In this document: piece by piece, positions 52,429 through 63,300 of the stretch
Position numbering within the stretch: position 1 is the stretch's first letter
Layout: each line of letters opens with the position of its first letter
The notes under the pieces: generated by a model
Told to the model about the DNA's origin: nothing
Databases searched by the model: none
Seen by the model: only the letters and a program-made list of their open reading frames with translations
Source: CAZZKG01 sp964654825
GTDB taxonomy: Bacteria > Gemmatimonadota > CAZMKB01
Reading direction: 5' to 3'
Assembly (NCBI GenBank): GCA_964654825.1
Contig: CAZZKG010000013.1
Coordinates: 7,921 to 71,920 of the forward strand
DNA: 64,000 nt
Position numbers and translations under genes: made by a program

Positions 52429-53379
52429 ATGGTTCAGAAGAATATGGATTTTGTCGTCCTCCCGGGGAGTGCCAATCCTGCTCTCGCACTCAAAATCTGC
52501 GAATATCTCGATATAAAACCGGCAGATGTCGACATCCTGAAGTTTGCGAACGACAACACATTCATCAAGATAAATCAGAACATCAGGAAGAAAGATCTCT
52601 TCATCATTCAGCCAATATGTCGACCGACAAATGATAACTTGATGGAACTCCTCATCACGGTCGACGCAGCGAAGCGAGCGAGTGCCAGGAGCATTACCGC
52701 GGTCATACCCTATTTCGACTACGCACGTTCTGACAAGAAGGATCAGCCGAGGGTGCCCATTACCGCGAAACTCGTTGCGGATATGATAACAATGGCAGGT
52801 GTGAACAGGGTGATTACCATGGATCTTCATGCCGAACAGATTCAGGGATTTTTCAACATACCGGTTGATCACCTTTACGCGGCCCCGGTGATGATCGATT
52901 ACCTCAAAGAGCTTCTCCTCAAGGATTTCGTCATCGTGGCTCCGGATGCCGGAGGCGCCAACAGAGCACGCGGGATAGCGAAGAGGATCCCCGCTTCACT
53001 CGCGATCATCGACAAGAGACGGGTTGGAAACGTCGATTATGCCGAAGTACTCAACGTAGTAGGTGATGTGTCCGGGAAGGATTGCGTCCTCGTGGATGAC
53101 ATCATAGATACTGCCGGGACACTCGTGAAAGCGGCGTGCGCTCTCTCCAGAGCAGGGGCTGAAAACGTATATGCTGCTATCACGCATCCTGTTCTATCCA
53201 GCGATGCGGTGATGAAAATCCAGGATTCGACTATCAAACAGTTGATCGTTACCGACACGATCCCTATACCGCCAGACAATCAGATAGATAAATTAAAAGT
53301 ATTGTCTGTCGCTGCTCTTCTGGGAGAGACGATAAAACGAGTACAGAAAGGTGAATCCGTAAGTTCACTATTTATTTGA
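52429..53379 (+). CDS. prs: Ribose-phosphate pyrophosphokinase
   Basis: 316 residues. FANDNTFIKINQNIRKKDLFIIQ, the metal site MDLHAEQIQGFFNIPVDHL, flexible loop VIPYFDYARSDKKDQPRVPITAKLVADM (a variant of ARQDRK) and PRPP loop VLVDDIIDTAGTL. It makes PRPP from ribose 5-phosphate and ATP for nucleotide, His and Trp synthesis. Followed 7 bases later by rplY and then pth, the common prs-rplY-pth order. Confidence 0.96.
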   Translation: MVQKNMDFVVLPGSANPALALKICEYLDIKPADVDILKFANDNTFIKINQNIRKKDLFIIQPICRPTNDNLMELLITVDAAKRASARSITAVIPYFDYARSDKKDQPRVPITAKLVADMITMAGVNRVITMDLHAEQIQGFFNIPVDHLYAAPVMIDYLKELLLKDFVIVAPDAGGANRARGIAKRIPASLAIIDKRRVGNVDYAEVLNVVGDVSGKDCVLVDDIIDTAGTLVKAACALSRAGAENVYAAITHPVLSSDAVMKIQDSTIKQLIVTDTIPIPPDNQIDKLKVLSVAALLGETIKRVQKGESVSSLFI

Positions 53380-53386
53380 GGAGGCA

Positions 53387-54085
53387 ATGATGGGAAATGT
53401 CAGTCTTACGGTTCAGGTCAGAAATGGTACCGGAAAGGGGGTTGCTCGGAAATTGAGAGTTACCGGGAAGGTACCTGCGATTCTCTACGGGCACGGGATG
53501 AAATCCGTGCCGCTGTTTGCTGATGAAAAAACTCTCTGGGAACTGATCAGTTCGATCTCGACGGAAAACACGTTGATCAATCTGATGGTTGAGGGTTACC
53601 GAAAAAAACCTATGAAAGCACTTATCAGAGAGGTGCAGCTTCACCACTTCAAGCCTAAGATTCTCCATGTGGATTTCTTCCAGGTTTCCCTCAAGGAAAA
53701 GATTCATGTCGAGGTCCCTGTTGTGCTGCAGGGTACTCCCGACGGGGTAAAAAATTTTGGTGGTGTCCTCGAATACCACATGAGAGATGTTTCCATCAGT
53801 TGTTTTCCGGGGGATATACCCGAGAAGATAGAGATCGACATCACTGCTCTCGGCATCAGTGACAGCGTGAGGGTGAAGGACATCCATCTCGATAAAGTGG
53901 AGATTCTCACTGATCCTGAGCAGCCAATTGCGACGGTGATTCCGCCGACAGTCATAAAAGAAGCTGAAGTCGAAGAGGCCGAACCGGAGGAAGCTGAGGC
54001 CGAACCGGAGGTCGTTGGGAAGGCGAAGAAAGAAGAAGCAGAGGAAGAGGGTACAGAAGAGAAGGGTGAGACGGGGAAAATATAG
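53387..54085 (+). CDS. rplY: Ribosomal protein L25/TL5/Ctc
   Basis: 232 residues from ATG 53387 (a second ATG at 53390), with GAGGAGG just upstream. An N-terminal L25 beta-barrel that binds 5S rRNA (NGTGKGVARKLRVTGKVPAILYGHG), the TL5 C-terminal domain (FQVSLKEKIHVEVPVVLQG, YHMRDVSISCFPGDIPEKIEIDIT), and an acidic tail of about 45 residues (Glu/Ala-rich) as in other long Ctc forms. Its last base overlaps the pth start. Confidence 0.94.
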   Translation: MMGNVSLTVQVRNGTGKGVARKLRVTGKVPAILYGHGMKSVPLFADEKTLWELISSISTENTLINLMVEGYRKKPMKALIREVQLHHFKPKILHVDFFQVSLKEKIHVEVPVVLQGTPDGVKNFGGVLEYHMRDVSISCFPGDIPEKIEIDITALGISDSVRVKDIHLDKVEILTDPEQPIATVIPPTVIKEAEVEEAEPEEAEAEPEVVGKAKKEEAEEEGTEEKGETGKI

Positions 54086-54660
54086 TGACGGATCCGTCTC
54101 CAAAAGTCCTCGTCGGGCTTGGCAACCCTGGTCGCAGATACGAACGCACTCGACACAACACCGGTTTCCGGGTACTCGACAGTCTGGCCTACCGTTGGAA
54201 GTTTCCGCTCTTCATAGACCAGGACACGTATCTCCTGTCGAGCAAAGTGTGGTCCGGTAGTCTGGTTCACCTCCTGAAACCCTACACATACATGAACAGG
54301 AGCGGTTCCGCTCTTATGGACTTCCAGCGGGACTGGTCTTTCGACATTGAAAATCTGCTCGTGATCTGTGATGATCTGGACCTTCCACTCGGCACGACAA
54401 GAATCAGAGCTTCTGGTAGTTCAGGTGGTCACAAGGGAGTCGAATCGATTATCATCGCCCTGGATTCACAACCGTTCGCGCGATTGAGAATCGGCATCGG
54501 GCCGGAAGACAGAGAAGATGTCGATGCCAGCTCCTTCGTCACTTCGGAATTCGCCGAGGATGAGGAGGACAGTCTTCTGGATGAATTCCCGAAGATCATG
54601 AAAGCGATCGAGTGTTTTTGTCTGAAGGGAGTACAGGAAGCTATGAACCTGTTCAACTGA
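54085..54660 (+). CDS. pth: Peptidyl-tRNA hydrolase
   Basis: 191 residues; GTG 54085 overlaps the TAG stop of rplY (TAGTG). Motifs: GLGNPGRRYERTRHNTGF (catalytic His), KPYTYMNRSGSA, CDDLDLPLGTTRIRASGSSGGHKG (catalytic Asp). It frees tRNA from dropped-off peptidyl-tRNA. Confidence 0.96.
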   Translation: MTDPSPKVLVGLGNPGRRYERTRHNTGFRVLDSLAYRWKFPLFIDQDTYLLSSKVWSGSLVHLLKPYTYMNRSGSALMDFQRDWSFDIENLLVICDDLDLPLGTTRIRASGSSGGHKGVESIIIALDSQPFARLRIGIGPEDREDVDASSFVTSEFAEDEEDSLLDEFPKIMKAIECFCLKGVQEAMNLFN

Positions 54661-54689
54661 AACCGAACGGGTCTTAACAGGAGGTTTGA

Positions 54690-56717
54690 ATGGGGATGCT
54701 CGTGTTTCCGTTGGTTGCAAGCTTGCTCTCACTCGTGTTCGTTATCTATCTCGCTATGAGTGTGCTCGGCAAAGATAGCGGATCCGAAAAGATGAAGGAG
54801 ATATCTCACCTCATCCAGCTGGGAGCAAAAGCCTTTCTCAAGAGAGAATATGTGTACGTTGGGCTTTTTATGGTCGTAATCGGATTTTTAATCGCCATCA
54901 GTCCGTATCTGTCTGAAGTCGAGCTGTCCTGGAAGACTTCGATCGCCTTCATCGCCGGTGGTGTGGCTTCCGGATTGGCCGGATATATCGGCATGAGCAT
55001 CGCCACACGGGCAAACTCCCGCACGACACAGGGGGCAGTCACCGGTGGCCTCAGGGAAGCGCTCTCGGTTGCGGTATCGGGTGGGGCTGTTATGGGTATG
55101 AGTGTGGTCGGTCTGGCACTTCTTGGTCTCACCATCGTCTATTTCACATTCGATGGTGATCCTATCATCGTAAACGGTTACGCGATGGGTGCGAGCCTCG
55201 TGGCATTGTTCGCCAGATCGGGTGGGGGCATCTACACAAAGGGTGCGGATATGGGCGCTGATCTGGTCGGAAAGATCGAAGCCGGTATCCCTGAGGATGA
55301 TCCCAGGAATCCGGCCGTCATAGCAGACAATGTGGGTGACAACGTCGGTGATGTCGCAGGCCTTGGCGCCGATCTGCTCGAGTCATACGTTGAGTCGATC
55401 ATCGCAAGCCTCGCCATATCCGCTGCATGGGGATTGGTTACGAAAGAACTGCAACTACTCCCTCTAAGCATCGCGAGCGTCGGTATCGTAGCTTCCATCC
55501 TGGGTATCCTGTTCGTCAAGATGTTCGGAAAGTCTAATCCTCAGGGTTCATTGATGGGTGGTACCTATGTCGCCGCCGTATTGACGGCTATCGGGACCTA
55601 TCTCATCGTTGATAATGCGACAGGCTACGCCGGTTTCGACGGATCACGTTTTGGATTTGTGTCCCGGTTCGGGCCCTTTTACGCCACGATCGCAGGTGTA
55701 ATATCAGGTATCGTCATCGGTTTTGTGAGCGAGTACTTCACATCATCAAAATACAATCCCGTCAAAGTGCTGGCCAAGAAATCAAAATCGGGTCCAGCCC
55801 TCACTGTAACCGAGGGTATCGCTGTCGGGATGGAAAGCACCATGATTCCAGTCATAGTGCTCGCTATCGCGGTTCTCGTTTCTCACAAGCTTGCCGGTAT
55901 CTACGGTGTCGCAATGGCCTCGCTCGGTATGCTGGCAACGACCGGTATGATCGTTTCAGTCGACTCGTACGGACCTATCGCGGACAACGCCGGCGGGATC
56001 GCCGAAATGGCGAATCTCGATCCCGGGGTCAGGAAGATCACCGATAACCTCGACGCCGTCGGAAACACAACTGCAGCTATCGGGAAGGGCTTCGCCATCG
56101 GATCGGCTGCATTCGCCGCTCTAAGCCTTCTCGTCGCGTACATGGCACAGACGAAGATCCAGGTAGCCGACATGAAGAACCCGATGGTGATCGCCGGACT
56201 TCTGATCGGTGGTATGCTTCCCTTCTACTTCTCGTCAAAACTGTTCAGGGCTGTCAGCAAAAGTGCCGACAGGATGATCGAGGAGGTGAGAAGACAGTTC
56301 AAGGAGATCAAGGGTCTCATGGAAGGCAAGGCGAAACCCGATTCGGCCCGGTGCGTGGACATCAGCACGCGGGGTGCGATCCAGGGTATGCTTCTGCCGG
56401 GTATTATGGCAATCATGGTACCGGTGGTCGTGGGGCTTGTGCTCGGAAGAGAGGCGCTTGCCGGGCTTCTGGTCGGAGCGCTTGTGACCGGTGTGATGCT
56501 GGGTATCCAGACGGCAAACAGCGGCGGCGCGATGGATAATGCGAAGAAATATATCGAGGAAGGCAACTTCGGCGGTAAAGGATCGGAGACGCACAAAGCA
56601 GCCATCGTCGGAGACACGGTAGGAGATCCGCTGAAAGATACCGTTGGTCCTTCTATCAACATACTGATCAAATTGATGTGCGTGATATCTCTTGTTCTGG
56701 CTCCTCTCTTTATCTGA
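54690..56717 (+). CDS. hppA: Membrane-bound pyrophosphatase, K+-dependent type
   Basis: 675 residues, about 16 membrane helices, AGGAGG upstream. Signature acidic loops: GGGIYTKGADMGADLVGKIEAGIPEDDPRNPAVIADNVGDNVGD holds the substrate and Mg sites; later DSYGPIADNAGGIAEM and VGDTVGDPLKDTVGPSINILIKL. In the diagnostic position it reads GNTTAAIGKG (Ala rather than Lys), which marks K+-dependent enzymes. It couples PPi hydrolysis to H+ or Na+ export; which ion cannot be told here. It lies 29 bases after pth and 21 before ychF. Confidence 0.95.
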   Translation: MGMLVFPLVASLLSLVFVIYLAMSVLGKDSGSEKMKEISHLIQLGAKAFLKREYVYVGLFMVVIGFLIAISPYLSEVELSWKTSIAFIAGGVASGLAGYIGMSIATRANSRTTQGAVTGGLREALSVAVSGGAVMGMSVVGLALLGLTIVYFTFDGDPIIVNGYAMGASLVALFARSGGGIYTKGADMGADLVGKIEAGIPEDDPRNPAVIADNVGDNVGDVAGLGADLLESYVESIIASLAISAAWGLVTKELQLLPLSIASVGIVASILGILFVKMFGKSNPQGSLMGGTYVAAVLTAIGTYLIVDNATGYAGFDGSRFGFVSRFGPFYATIAGVISGIVIGFVSEYFTSSKYNPVKVLAKKSKSGPALTVTEGIAVGMESTMIPVIVLAIAVLVSHKLAGIYGVAMASLGMLATTGMIVSVDSYGPIADNAGGIAEMANLDPGVRKITDNLDAVGNTTAAIGKGFAIGSAAFAALSLLVAYMAQTKIQVADMKNPMVIAGLLIGGMLPFYFSSKLFRAVSKSADRMIEEVRRQFKEIKGLMEGKAKPDSARCVDISTRGAIQGMLLPGIMAIMVPVVVGLVLGREALAGLLVGALVTGVMLGIQTANSGGAMDNAKKYIEEGNFGGKGSETHKAAIVGDTVGDPLKDTVGPSINILIKLMCVISLVLAPLFI

Positions 56718-56738
56718 GGAGTCAGGGAGGCGGTCCCG

Positions 56739-57845
56739 TTGTCAACGAGTATGGGTATTGTCGGGCTTCCAAACGTCGGGAAATCGACCATATTCAATGC
56801 GCTCACAGACAGTACCGCCCAGGTGGCAAATTATCCGTTTACCACGATCGATGCAAACGTCGGGATCGTGGAGGTTCCGGATGATACTCTAAAGAGAATT
56901 GCCGCACTCACTGATCCGAAAAAGGTAACGCCGGCGACGATCGAGTTCATCGATATCGCCGGCCTGGTCGAAGGTGCGAGTCACGGCGAGGGGCTGGGTA
57001 ACCAGTTCCTGGCACGGATCAGAGAAGTTGATGCAATCTGCCATGTGTTGAGGTGCTTCGAAGAGTCGAACGTCGTTCATGTCTCGGGGGGACTCTCTCC
57101 CCTGGATGACATGGCGGTTGTGGACACAGAGTTCCGTCTTGCTGATCTCGAGGTGATCGAGAGACGGCTCGAAAAGACCAGGAAAATGGCAAAGGGTGGC
57201 GGAGACAAGGAGAGACTCGAACTCGAATTCCTGTCAGAGCTCCTCTCCTCTCTCTCGGAAGGAGAGAATCTCCGCGAAAAGGAGAGCCGACTGGACGAAT
57301 CCGGCAGACGCACTTTCCGTGAACTCTGTCTGCTCTGTATGAAACCTGTACTCTACGTGATGAACGTAGATGAGGAGTATGTCGGGAAGCCGGGAGATTC
57401 TCCGTGGTTCGAAGACGTTAACAGGCAGGCGGAGAAGGCCGGCGCTGGGACAGTCGCCATTTCCGGAAAGATCGAAGCAGAGTTGTCCGGGCTCAGCGAA
57501 GATGAAAGAGCCTCTTTTTACCAGGAGCTGGGAATAGCCGATTCGGCTCTGTCACAGCTCATCAGAGAGAGCCGGGAACTGCTAAATCTCATAACATTCT
57601 ACACGATCAAGGGGAGTGAGACGAGAGCGTGGAACATCGAAAAAGGGACGAGTGCTGCACGAGCTGCAGGGAAGATTCACACGGATATGGAGAAAGGATT
57701 TATCAAAGCTGATGTCATATCGGCCGATGAATTCCTCCGGTGCGAGTCGATGGCGAAAGCCAGAGAGCAGGGAGCGGTTCTCGTCGAAGGGAGGGATTAC
57801 ACTGTCCGTGATGGTGATATCCTTCTTATCAAGTTCAAAGCCTGA
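56739..57845 (+). CDS. ychF: Redox-regulated/ribosome-binding ATPase YchF (OBG family)
   Basis: 368 residues. TTG 56739 is the best start (GGGAGG eight bases upstream); ATG 56751 is the alternative. P-loop GLPNVGKSTIFNAL, switch VTPATIEFIDIAGLVEGASHGEGLGNQFLARIREVD, NVDEE in place of the classical NKxD (which explains ATP use in the family), and a C-terminal TGS domain with LITFYTIKGSETRAW and FIKADVISADEFLRC. Role in translation and stress response. Confidence 0.95.
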   Translation: MSTSMGIVGLPNVGKSTIFNALTDSTAQVANYPFTTIDANVGIVEVPDDTLKRIAALTDPKKVTPATIEFIDIAGLVEGASHGEGLGNQFLARIREVDAICHVLRCFEESNVVHVSGGLSPLDDMAVVDTEFRLADLEVIERRLEKTRKMAKGGGDKERLELEFLSELLSSLSEGENLREKESRLDESGRRTFRELCLLCMKPVLYVMNVDEEYVGKPGDSPWFEDVNRQAEKAGAGTVAISGKIEAELSGLSEDERASFYQELGIADSALSQLIRESRELLNLITFYTIKGSETRAWNIEKGTSAARAAGKIHTDMEKGFIKADVISADEFLRCESMAKAREQGAVLVEGRDYTVRDGDILLIKFKA

Positions 57846-57896
57846 ATTGCCCTACTCCGCTTCATAGGCGGGGTCGTAAGGCCGAAGGGAGGAACC

Positions 57897-58187
57897 ATGG
57901 ATAAGGAAAGAGGTTACGAAATGACTCTCATCCTCGACTCGGGTCTGGAGGATGAGCAGGTCGACGAGAGAATTAAAAATCTCGACCAGAAGATCACCGA
58001 TGCCGGTGGCGGGGTCGAGGATGTCCTCAGGTGGGGGAAACGGCGTTTAACCTATCCCATCAAGAAAAAAGAGAGCGGCAACTACCTGATACTCACATTC
58101 AAGTCGAATCCGGACCAGCTTCCGGAGTTGGAGAGGGGACTGAAGCTGGACGAACAGGTGTTGCGGTATCTCATCATTCATAAGTGA
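57897..58187 (+). CDS. rpsF: Ribosomal protein S6
   Basis: 96 residues, GGGAGGAACC before ATG 57897. RGYEMTLILDSGLEDEQVDERI and the conserved RRLTYPIKKKESGNYLILTF and YLIIHK ends. Head of the usual rpsF-rpsR-(DUF2232)-rplI-rsfS block. Confidence 0.95.
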   Translation: MDKERGYEMTLILDSGLEDEQVDERIKNLDQKITDAGGGVEDVLRWGKRRLTYPIKKKESGNYLILTFKSNPDQLPELERGLKLDEQVLRYLIIHK

Positions 58188-58213
58188 TATTGAAAAGTGG
58201 AGGTTTACGTATT

Positions 58214-58438
58214 ATGAGGTTTTTAAGAAGACGCAGATGTGCGGTTTGCAGCGGCGAGGTCAAAGAGCTCAGCTACAAGGACGATAAGTTTCTTCTCAAG
58301 TTTCTTACCGAGCGAGGCAAGATCGTACCGCGGAGGGCGAGCGGGATGTGCGCAAAACATCAGAGGCAGCTCTCCACGGCGATCAAGAGGGCCAGATTTC
58401 TGGCACTCTTACCCTACATAGGCGAATCTCGTCGATAA
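58214..58438 (+). CDS. rpsR: Ribosomal protein S18
   Basis: 74 residues from ATG 58214 with GGAGG ten bases upstream; an earlier ATG at 58184 overlaps rpsF and is not family-like. FLRRRRCAVCSGE and SGMCAKHQRQLSTAIKRARFLALLPY; the Cys/His set (CAVC...CAKH) is the zinc-binding form of S18. Binds next to S6 on the 30S platform. Confidence 0.94.
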   Translation: MRFLRRRRCAVCSGEVKELSYKDDKFLLKFLTERGKIVPRRASGMCAKHQRQLSTAIKRARFLALLPYIGESRR

Positions 58439-59422
58439 GTGGTCTTTGTCTCTGGAGTGAGTACGTTGGATCAGGAGACAGCCAAGAGACCCCGGGATCA
58501 TCGCGGTATATACCGGGTGATATCACTTCTCCTACTGCCCTTTTTCATCAGTCCGACTGATCCTGTGTTTCTACTTCTTATGCCGGTCGGTGTTTTCTTC
58601 TGGATACTCGGTGGATCGACAGGGATAAAGCTCACCGGTGCTGTCATAGCATTACTTGCACTGGTGTTCATTGCGCCCTGGGAAGACGGCATTTTTCTGG
58701 TGATCTATGTCTGTGGTGCGAGCGTGGCGGCGGCACAGCTTTCCTCCTCCTGGAGTGACAGAGGCGAATGTACAAACTACATCATCGCATCATTCGCCGG
58801 AAGTGCAGTCACGTTATTGTACATAGCCGCAGCAGGATGGCAGGAGTTTACTGGATTCGAAGAAGCTCTCACGAGCAAACTGCTCGAAAACGGAAAAGTG
58901 GGCATCGACTCCGGACTGTATTCGGTATTCGAAACCAATCAGGGTGCCCCGCTCGAGTGGCTGGAAACCTTTGTGGGAATATTTGTACACCTGTACCCGG
59001 GCTTACTGGTACTGGCGACTGTTATCGCCTGCTATCTTGCAGCCACACTGCTCAGGATCTCTTCGAATGAGGGGGGCTCTCTTCCGAAAGAGGAAGGCCT
59101 CTCGGAGTTCAGGTTCAATGATCAACTGATCTGGCTGCTTGTGGGCGGAATAGTCCTTTTTATAGCTCCGTTGCCGGGGACGATACGCCGAATCGGTGGT
59201 AACATGGCTTTTGTTATGGGGATGCTGGTTATGGTGCGGGGGGTCGGTATCTGGGTTTATTACATGGGCAGGAGGTTCGCATCTCCCCTTATGAAGGGGC
59301 TGATTGTCCTGGTTGTCTTTTTGCTGTTTCCTCCTGTGGCCGCGGGTCTTGCGCTTGTTGTTGGTTTAGCTGATATTTGGTTGGATGTGAGAAAAACAGA
59401 GCATGGGAAAGGAGTTGTGTGA
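58439..59422 (+). CDS. DUF2232-family membrane protein
   Basis: 327 residues; GTG 58439 follows directly on the rpsR stop. About eight membrane helices, with the family-typical C-terminal part (LIWLLVGGIVLFIAPLPG, MAFVMGMLVMVRGVGIWVYYM, LIVLVVFLLFPPVAAGLALVVGLADIWLDVRK). Proteins of this family lie between rpsR and rplI in many FCB and Firmicute genomes; the function is unknown. Confidence 0.82.
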   Translation: MVFVSGVSTLDQETAKRPRDHRGIYRVISLLLLPFFISPTDPVFLLLMPVGVFFWILGGSTGIKLTGAVIALLALVFIAPWEDGIFLVIYVCGASVAAAQLSSSWSDRGECTNYIIASFAGSAVTLLYIAAAGWQEFTGFEEALTSKLLENGKVGIDSGLYSVFETNQGAPLEWLETFVGIFVHLYPGLLVLATVIACYLAATLLRISSNEGGSLPKEEGLSEFRFNDQLIWLLVGGIVLFIAPLPGTIRRIGGNMAFVMGMLVMVRGVGIWVYYMGRRFASPLMKGLIVLVVFLLFPPVAAGLALVVGLADIWLDVRKTEHGKGVV

Positions 59423-59425
59423 TCG

Positions 59426-59869
59426 ATGAAGGTTATTCTGCGACAGGATGTAAAAAAACTCGGCGAAGCAGGAGATATCGTCGAAGTCAAGGATGGACAC
59501 GCCCGGAACTTTCTCCTCCCAAAGGGCTTTGCGTATCCCGCTACTCCGGGAAGTATGAAGCGGCTCGAGGAAGAAAAAAAGCTCACCGACCTGAGGATGA
59601 AAAAAGAGCTGAAATCCGCCGAGGAATTAGCCAGGCGGTTATCGGGGGCTTCCCTCACATTCGTGATGAAAGCCGGGGAAGAGGATCAGCTCTACGGCTC
59701 GGTGTCTGCTGCAGACATCGCTGGTAAACTGACCGAGCAGGGCTTTGAGATCGACAGGAAACAGGTGCTTCTGGATGAACCCATTAAGATTCTCGGTGTA
59801 TACACAATTGAGGTAAGGCTGCATTCCGATGTCACGGGAAAGGTAAAGGTTTGGGTCGTCAAGGAGTGA
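59426..59869 (+). CDS. rplI: Ribosomal protein L9
   Basis: 147 residues, three bases after the membrane-protein stop. N-terminal MKVILRQDVKKLGEAGDIVEVKDGHARNFLLPKGFA is the classical L9 signature, followed by the long helix (EEEKKLTDLRMKKELKSAEELARR) and the C-terminal domain (GSVSAADIAGKL). Stabilises the L1 stalk base. Confidence 0.96.
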   Translation: MKVILRQDVKKLGEAGDIVEVKDGHARNFLLPKGFAYPATPGSMKRLEEEKKLTDLRMKKELKSAEELARRLSGASLTFVMKAGEEDQLYGSVSAADIAGKLTEQGFEIDRKQVLLDEPIKILGVYTIEVRLHSDVTGKVKVWVVKE

Positions 59870-59889
59870 ACACCCCTCATGGAGGTTTT

Positions 59890-60258
59890 TTGAAGAGGAG
59901 AAGAACTCACAAGAACCGAGTGAAGAGTATTGCCAGGCTCCTTCTCGAAAAAAAGGCCCTTGACGTTCTGCTTCTGGATCTCAGAAAGATAACGATGACC
60001 ACTGATTATTTCATCATGGCAACAGGAGAGTCCGACACACACGTGAGAGCGATTGCAGATCACATCATCAATGAAACAGAAAAACGAAAAGGTCTCAAGC
60101 CCTGGCATGTAGAGGGATACGAGATGGCTCAGTGGATTTTGATAGATTACGTTGATTTCGTCGTTCACGTATTTCAGCTGGCAGCAAGAGAATACTATAA
60201 CCTGGAACGGTTGTGGGGAGACGCTATAGTCGAGGAGGTACAGGACAGGATAAATTGA
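59890..60258 (+). CDS. rsfS: Ribosome silencing factor RsfS
   Basis: 122 residues from TTG 59890, just after GGAGG; the frame opens at 59851, but that stretch overlaps the rplI end. RsfS/Iojap core: ARLLLEKKALDVLLLDLRKITMTTDYFIMATGESDTHVRAIADHI, WHVEGYEMAQWILIDYVDFVVHVF, and YYNLERLWGDA. It binds L14 and blocks subunit joining in starvation. Confidence 0.93.
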   Translation: MKRRRTHKNRVKSIARLLLEKKALDVLLLDLRKITMTTDYFIMATGESDTHVRAIADHIINETEKRKGLKPWHVEGYEMAQWILIDYVDFVVHVFQLAAREYYNLERLWGDAIVEEVQDRIN

Positions 60259-60334
60259 AACATTTCAGGCTTCGGGCGGGTATCTTTTGCTGTGGAGAGG
60301 GCAAGCCGAGAGAAAAAAGTGAAAAGAGCACATC

Positions 60335-63300
60335 ATGAATATCCCAAGGACATCATTTCTCATTGTTTTCCTCCTCATCTTCGTAGCACCACGACTATCA
60401 TCTCAGTTTTATTATTACGACACCTATTTCGGTAAGAATAAAGTCCAGTATGATGAATTTGACTGGCGTATAATCGAGACGGAGCATTTTCAGGTATATT
60501 ACTATCCCGGTGAGCGGCAGCTCGCGATGGATGCGGCTCAGATGGCCGAAAGAGGGTATGACTATCTTTCACGGGTGCTTGCCTACGAAGTAAAACACCC
60601 CATACCGCTCGTCGTTTACTCTTCTCATTCCGATTTCCAGCAGACGAATATCAGTCTCAGTTTCATCGATGAAGGCGTCGGCGGTTTTACAGAAATATTC
60701 AAATCGAGAGTCGTCATCCCCTTCATGGGATCCTATTCCCAGTTCGAACATGTTCTCGTCCACGAGATGGTCCACGCGTTCCAGTTTGACATTCTCTATG
60801 GCGGCGGTGTTCAGAGCCTTGTCGGGAACCCGTTTGTTTTTCAGCCTCCACTCTGGTTCGTTGAGGGCATGGCGGAATACCTCTCTGCCGGGATGAACAA
60901 CCATACCGAGATGTGGCTCCGTGACGCATCTCTGGGTGGATATCTGCTTCCGCTCGAAATACTGAACTATACCCAGGACATCAGAGTCTACCGGTTCGGT
61001 CAATCGGTCTTTAATTTCATCGGACAGAAATACGGTGACGAGAAAATCGGGGAGATCATTCAGAAGGCGCCGTTGTACAAAAACCTGGACAAAGCGATAA
61101 AATCTTCTCTCGGCATCGATCTCAAACAGCTGTCGAAGATGTGGCTCGAAGATACGAGAAAACAGTATCTCCCTCAGATTGCCGAATACGAGAAACCATC
61201 ACGGTACGGGAAAAAGATCAAAGATCACGCCGAGGATCTTTCTCACTACAACCTGGTACCATCGATCTCTCCAAGCGGGGAGAAATTCGTTTACCTGTCG
61301 GACAAGAGCCTGTACACTGATATCTATCTGGCTTCGACGCAGGATGGCAAAGATATCACCAAACTCGTGGAAGGCGAGAGAAGCTCTGATCTCGAATCGT
61401 TGCGGTTCTTGAGGACGAGTATCACCTGGTCACCGGATGAGCGGTTTATTGCGTTCGTCGCTAAAGTCGGCAAGGAAGATGCGCTTTACCTGATGGATGT
61501 CGAGAAGAAAAAGATAACGAGAAAGCTCACTTTCGGCTTCGATGGTCTCATGTCCCCTGCATGGTCGCCTCAAGGGGGAAAAATTGCCTTCGTCGGTCTG
61601 GACGGGGGAGCTTCCGATATCTTCGTGGTCGATCTCGAGACAGGTGATCTCCGGCGCTTGACTGATGACCGGTATGCGGACTCCGATCCCTCATGGTCTC
61701 CTGATGGGCAATTGATCGCTTTTTCGACCGATCGTGGAAAGGAAACTAACTTCTCGACCCTTACCTTCGGCACATCCAATATCGCTGTCTTCGATATGAA
61801 GACGGAGGAGATCGAGATCCTCACTGCCAGTGAAGGGAAAAATCAGGGTCCTGCTTTTTCACCCGACGGCGATGAGATCGCATTTGTATCCGACAGGACC
61901 GGGATATCGAATATCTTCACTATTGATATTCATACCAGGGATGTATATCAACTCACGAGCGTCCTGACCGGTGTGACGGGAATCCTCGAAGAAAGTCAGG
62001 CTATTTCGTGGTCACCGCAGGCGAATGTTCTTCTTTTTTCGGTATTCGAGGAGGGTGGCTGGAATCTGTATATGATGAGAGAACCGCAGCGGTTCAAACA
62101 GCCATACACACCTGTCACTGAAGAACCGGACTTGCCACTACTCGCCCAGGAGAAAGTAAACGGTGAGCCGGAGGAAGAAATCGAAAAATCCAGAGCGGTT
62201 GATCGATCGAAATTCGTCTACCTCCGGGATTTCTATTCCGACGAGGTCGACACCTTGACGGTCCTCGAAAAGTATGAAACGAGGACCGATGATAGAACCG
62301 CTCCCCTGCTCCCGGACACGACCGAATTCAACCTGAGGAGATACAAGCTCAAGTTCACTCCGGACTATGTGTCGGGCGGGGCGGCCTTCGCTTCCAATAT
62401 AGGGTTTGCCGGGCTCACCCAGTTAGGATTCAGCGATGTTCTCGGCAATCACAACATGCAAATCGCGGCCAACTTCTATCGATCCATCAAGGATTCGGAC
62501 CTGTTCTTCATCTACTGGTACTTGAAGAAGAGGACCAACATCGGGATCGGGCTGTTCCAGTATCAGAACAATTACCTTCTCTTCCAGCCGACGAGTATCA
62601 ACTCCAGGGATGAATTCGTGACGCGCACGTACCGGGGTTTCCAGGGAGTACTCTCAAGACCCTTCAGTAAGTTCAATCGGGTAGAGGTTGGTTTCAAAGG
62701 TATTTTCATCAACGATGACATATTCCGGCAGGACTTTATCAATCCCGGAATGTTTACTTTTCAGGGAACCGATAACCTGTTCTACATGGCACCGACTTTT
62801 GCTCTGGTGCACGACAACACCCTCTGGGGATACACGGGGCCCATCTCCGGGGGACGGGCCAAGCTCGAAGTCGAAAAAGCCTTCCACGACATCGACTACA
62901 CGATGGTCATCGGTGACTGGCGAAAGTACTACAATCTCAGGCAGCGGTATGTGTTCGCCCTGAGGGTGATCGGAGCGATGAGCAATGGATCCGACCCTCT
63001 CGCTTTCAGGATCGGCGGCCCATACACACTGCGTGGGCTCAACTACGGAGAACTGCAGGGTACCAGGATCGGGCTCACCAACATCGAGTTCAGATTTCCC
63101 CTCATCGAACAGCTCAGCCTTGGATTTCCCCTGCCGCTCACCTTCAGAAACATCAGGGGCGTGTTCTTTCTAGATGTCGGCGGGGCATGGTTCCGTGTCA
63201 ACGGAGAGGAAGTGTTCAAGCCGTTTTCGGGTGATGGAAGTTTCGTCCGTCTGGAGGACCTGAAAGCTGGTTACGGTTTCGGTGTACGTGTTAACCTCGG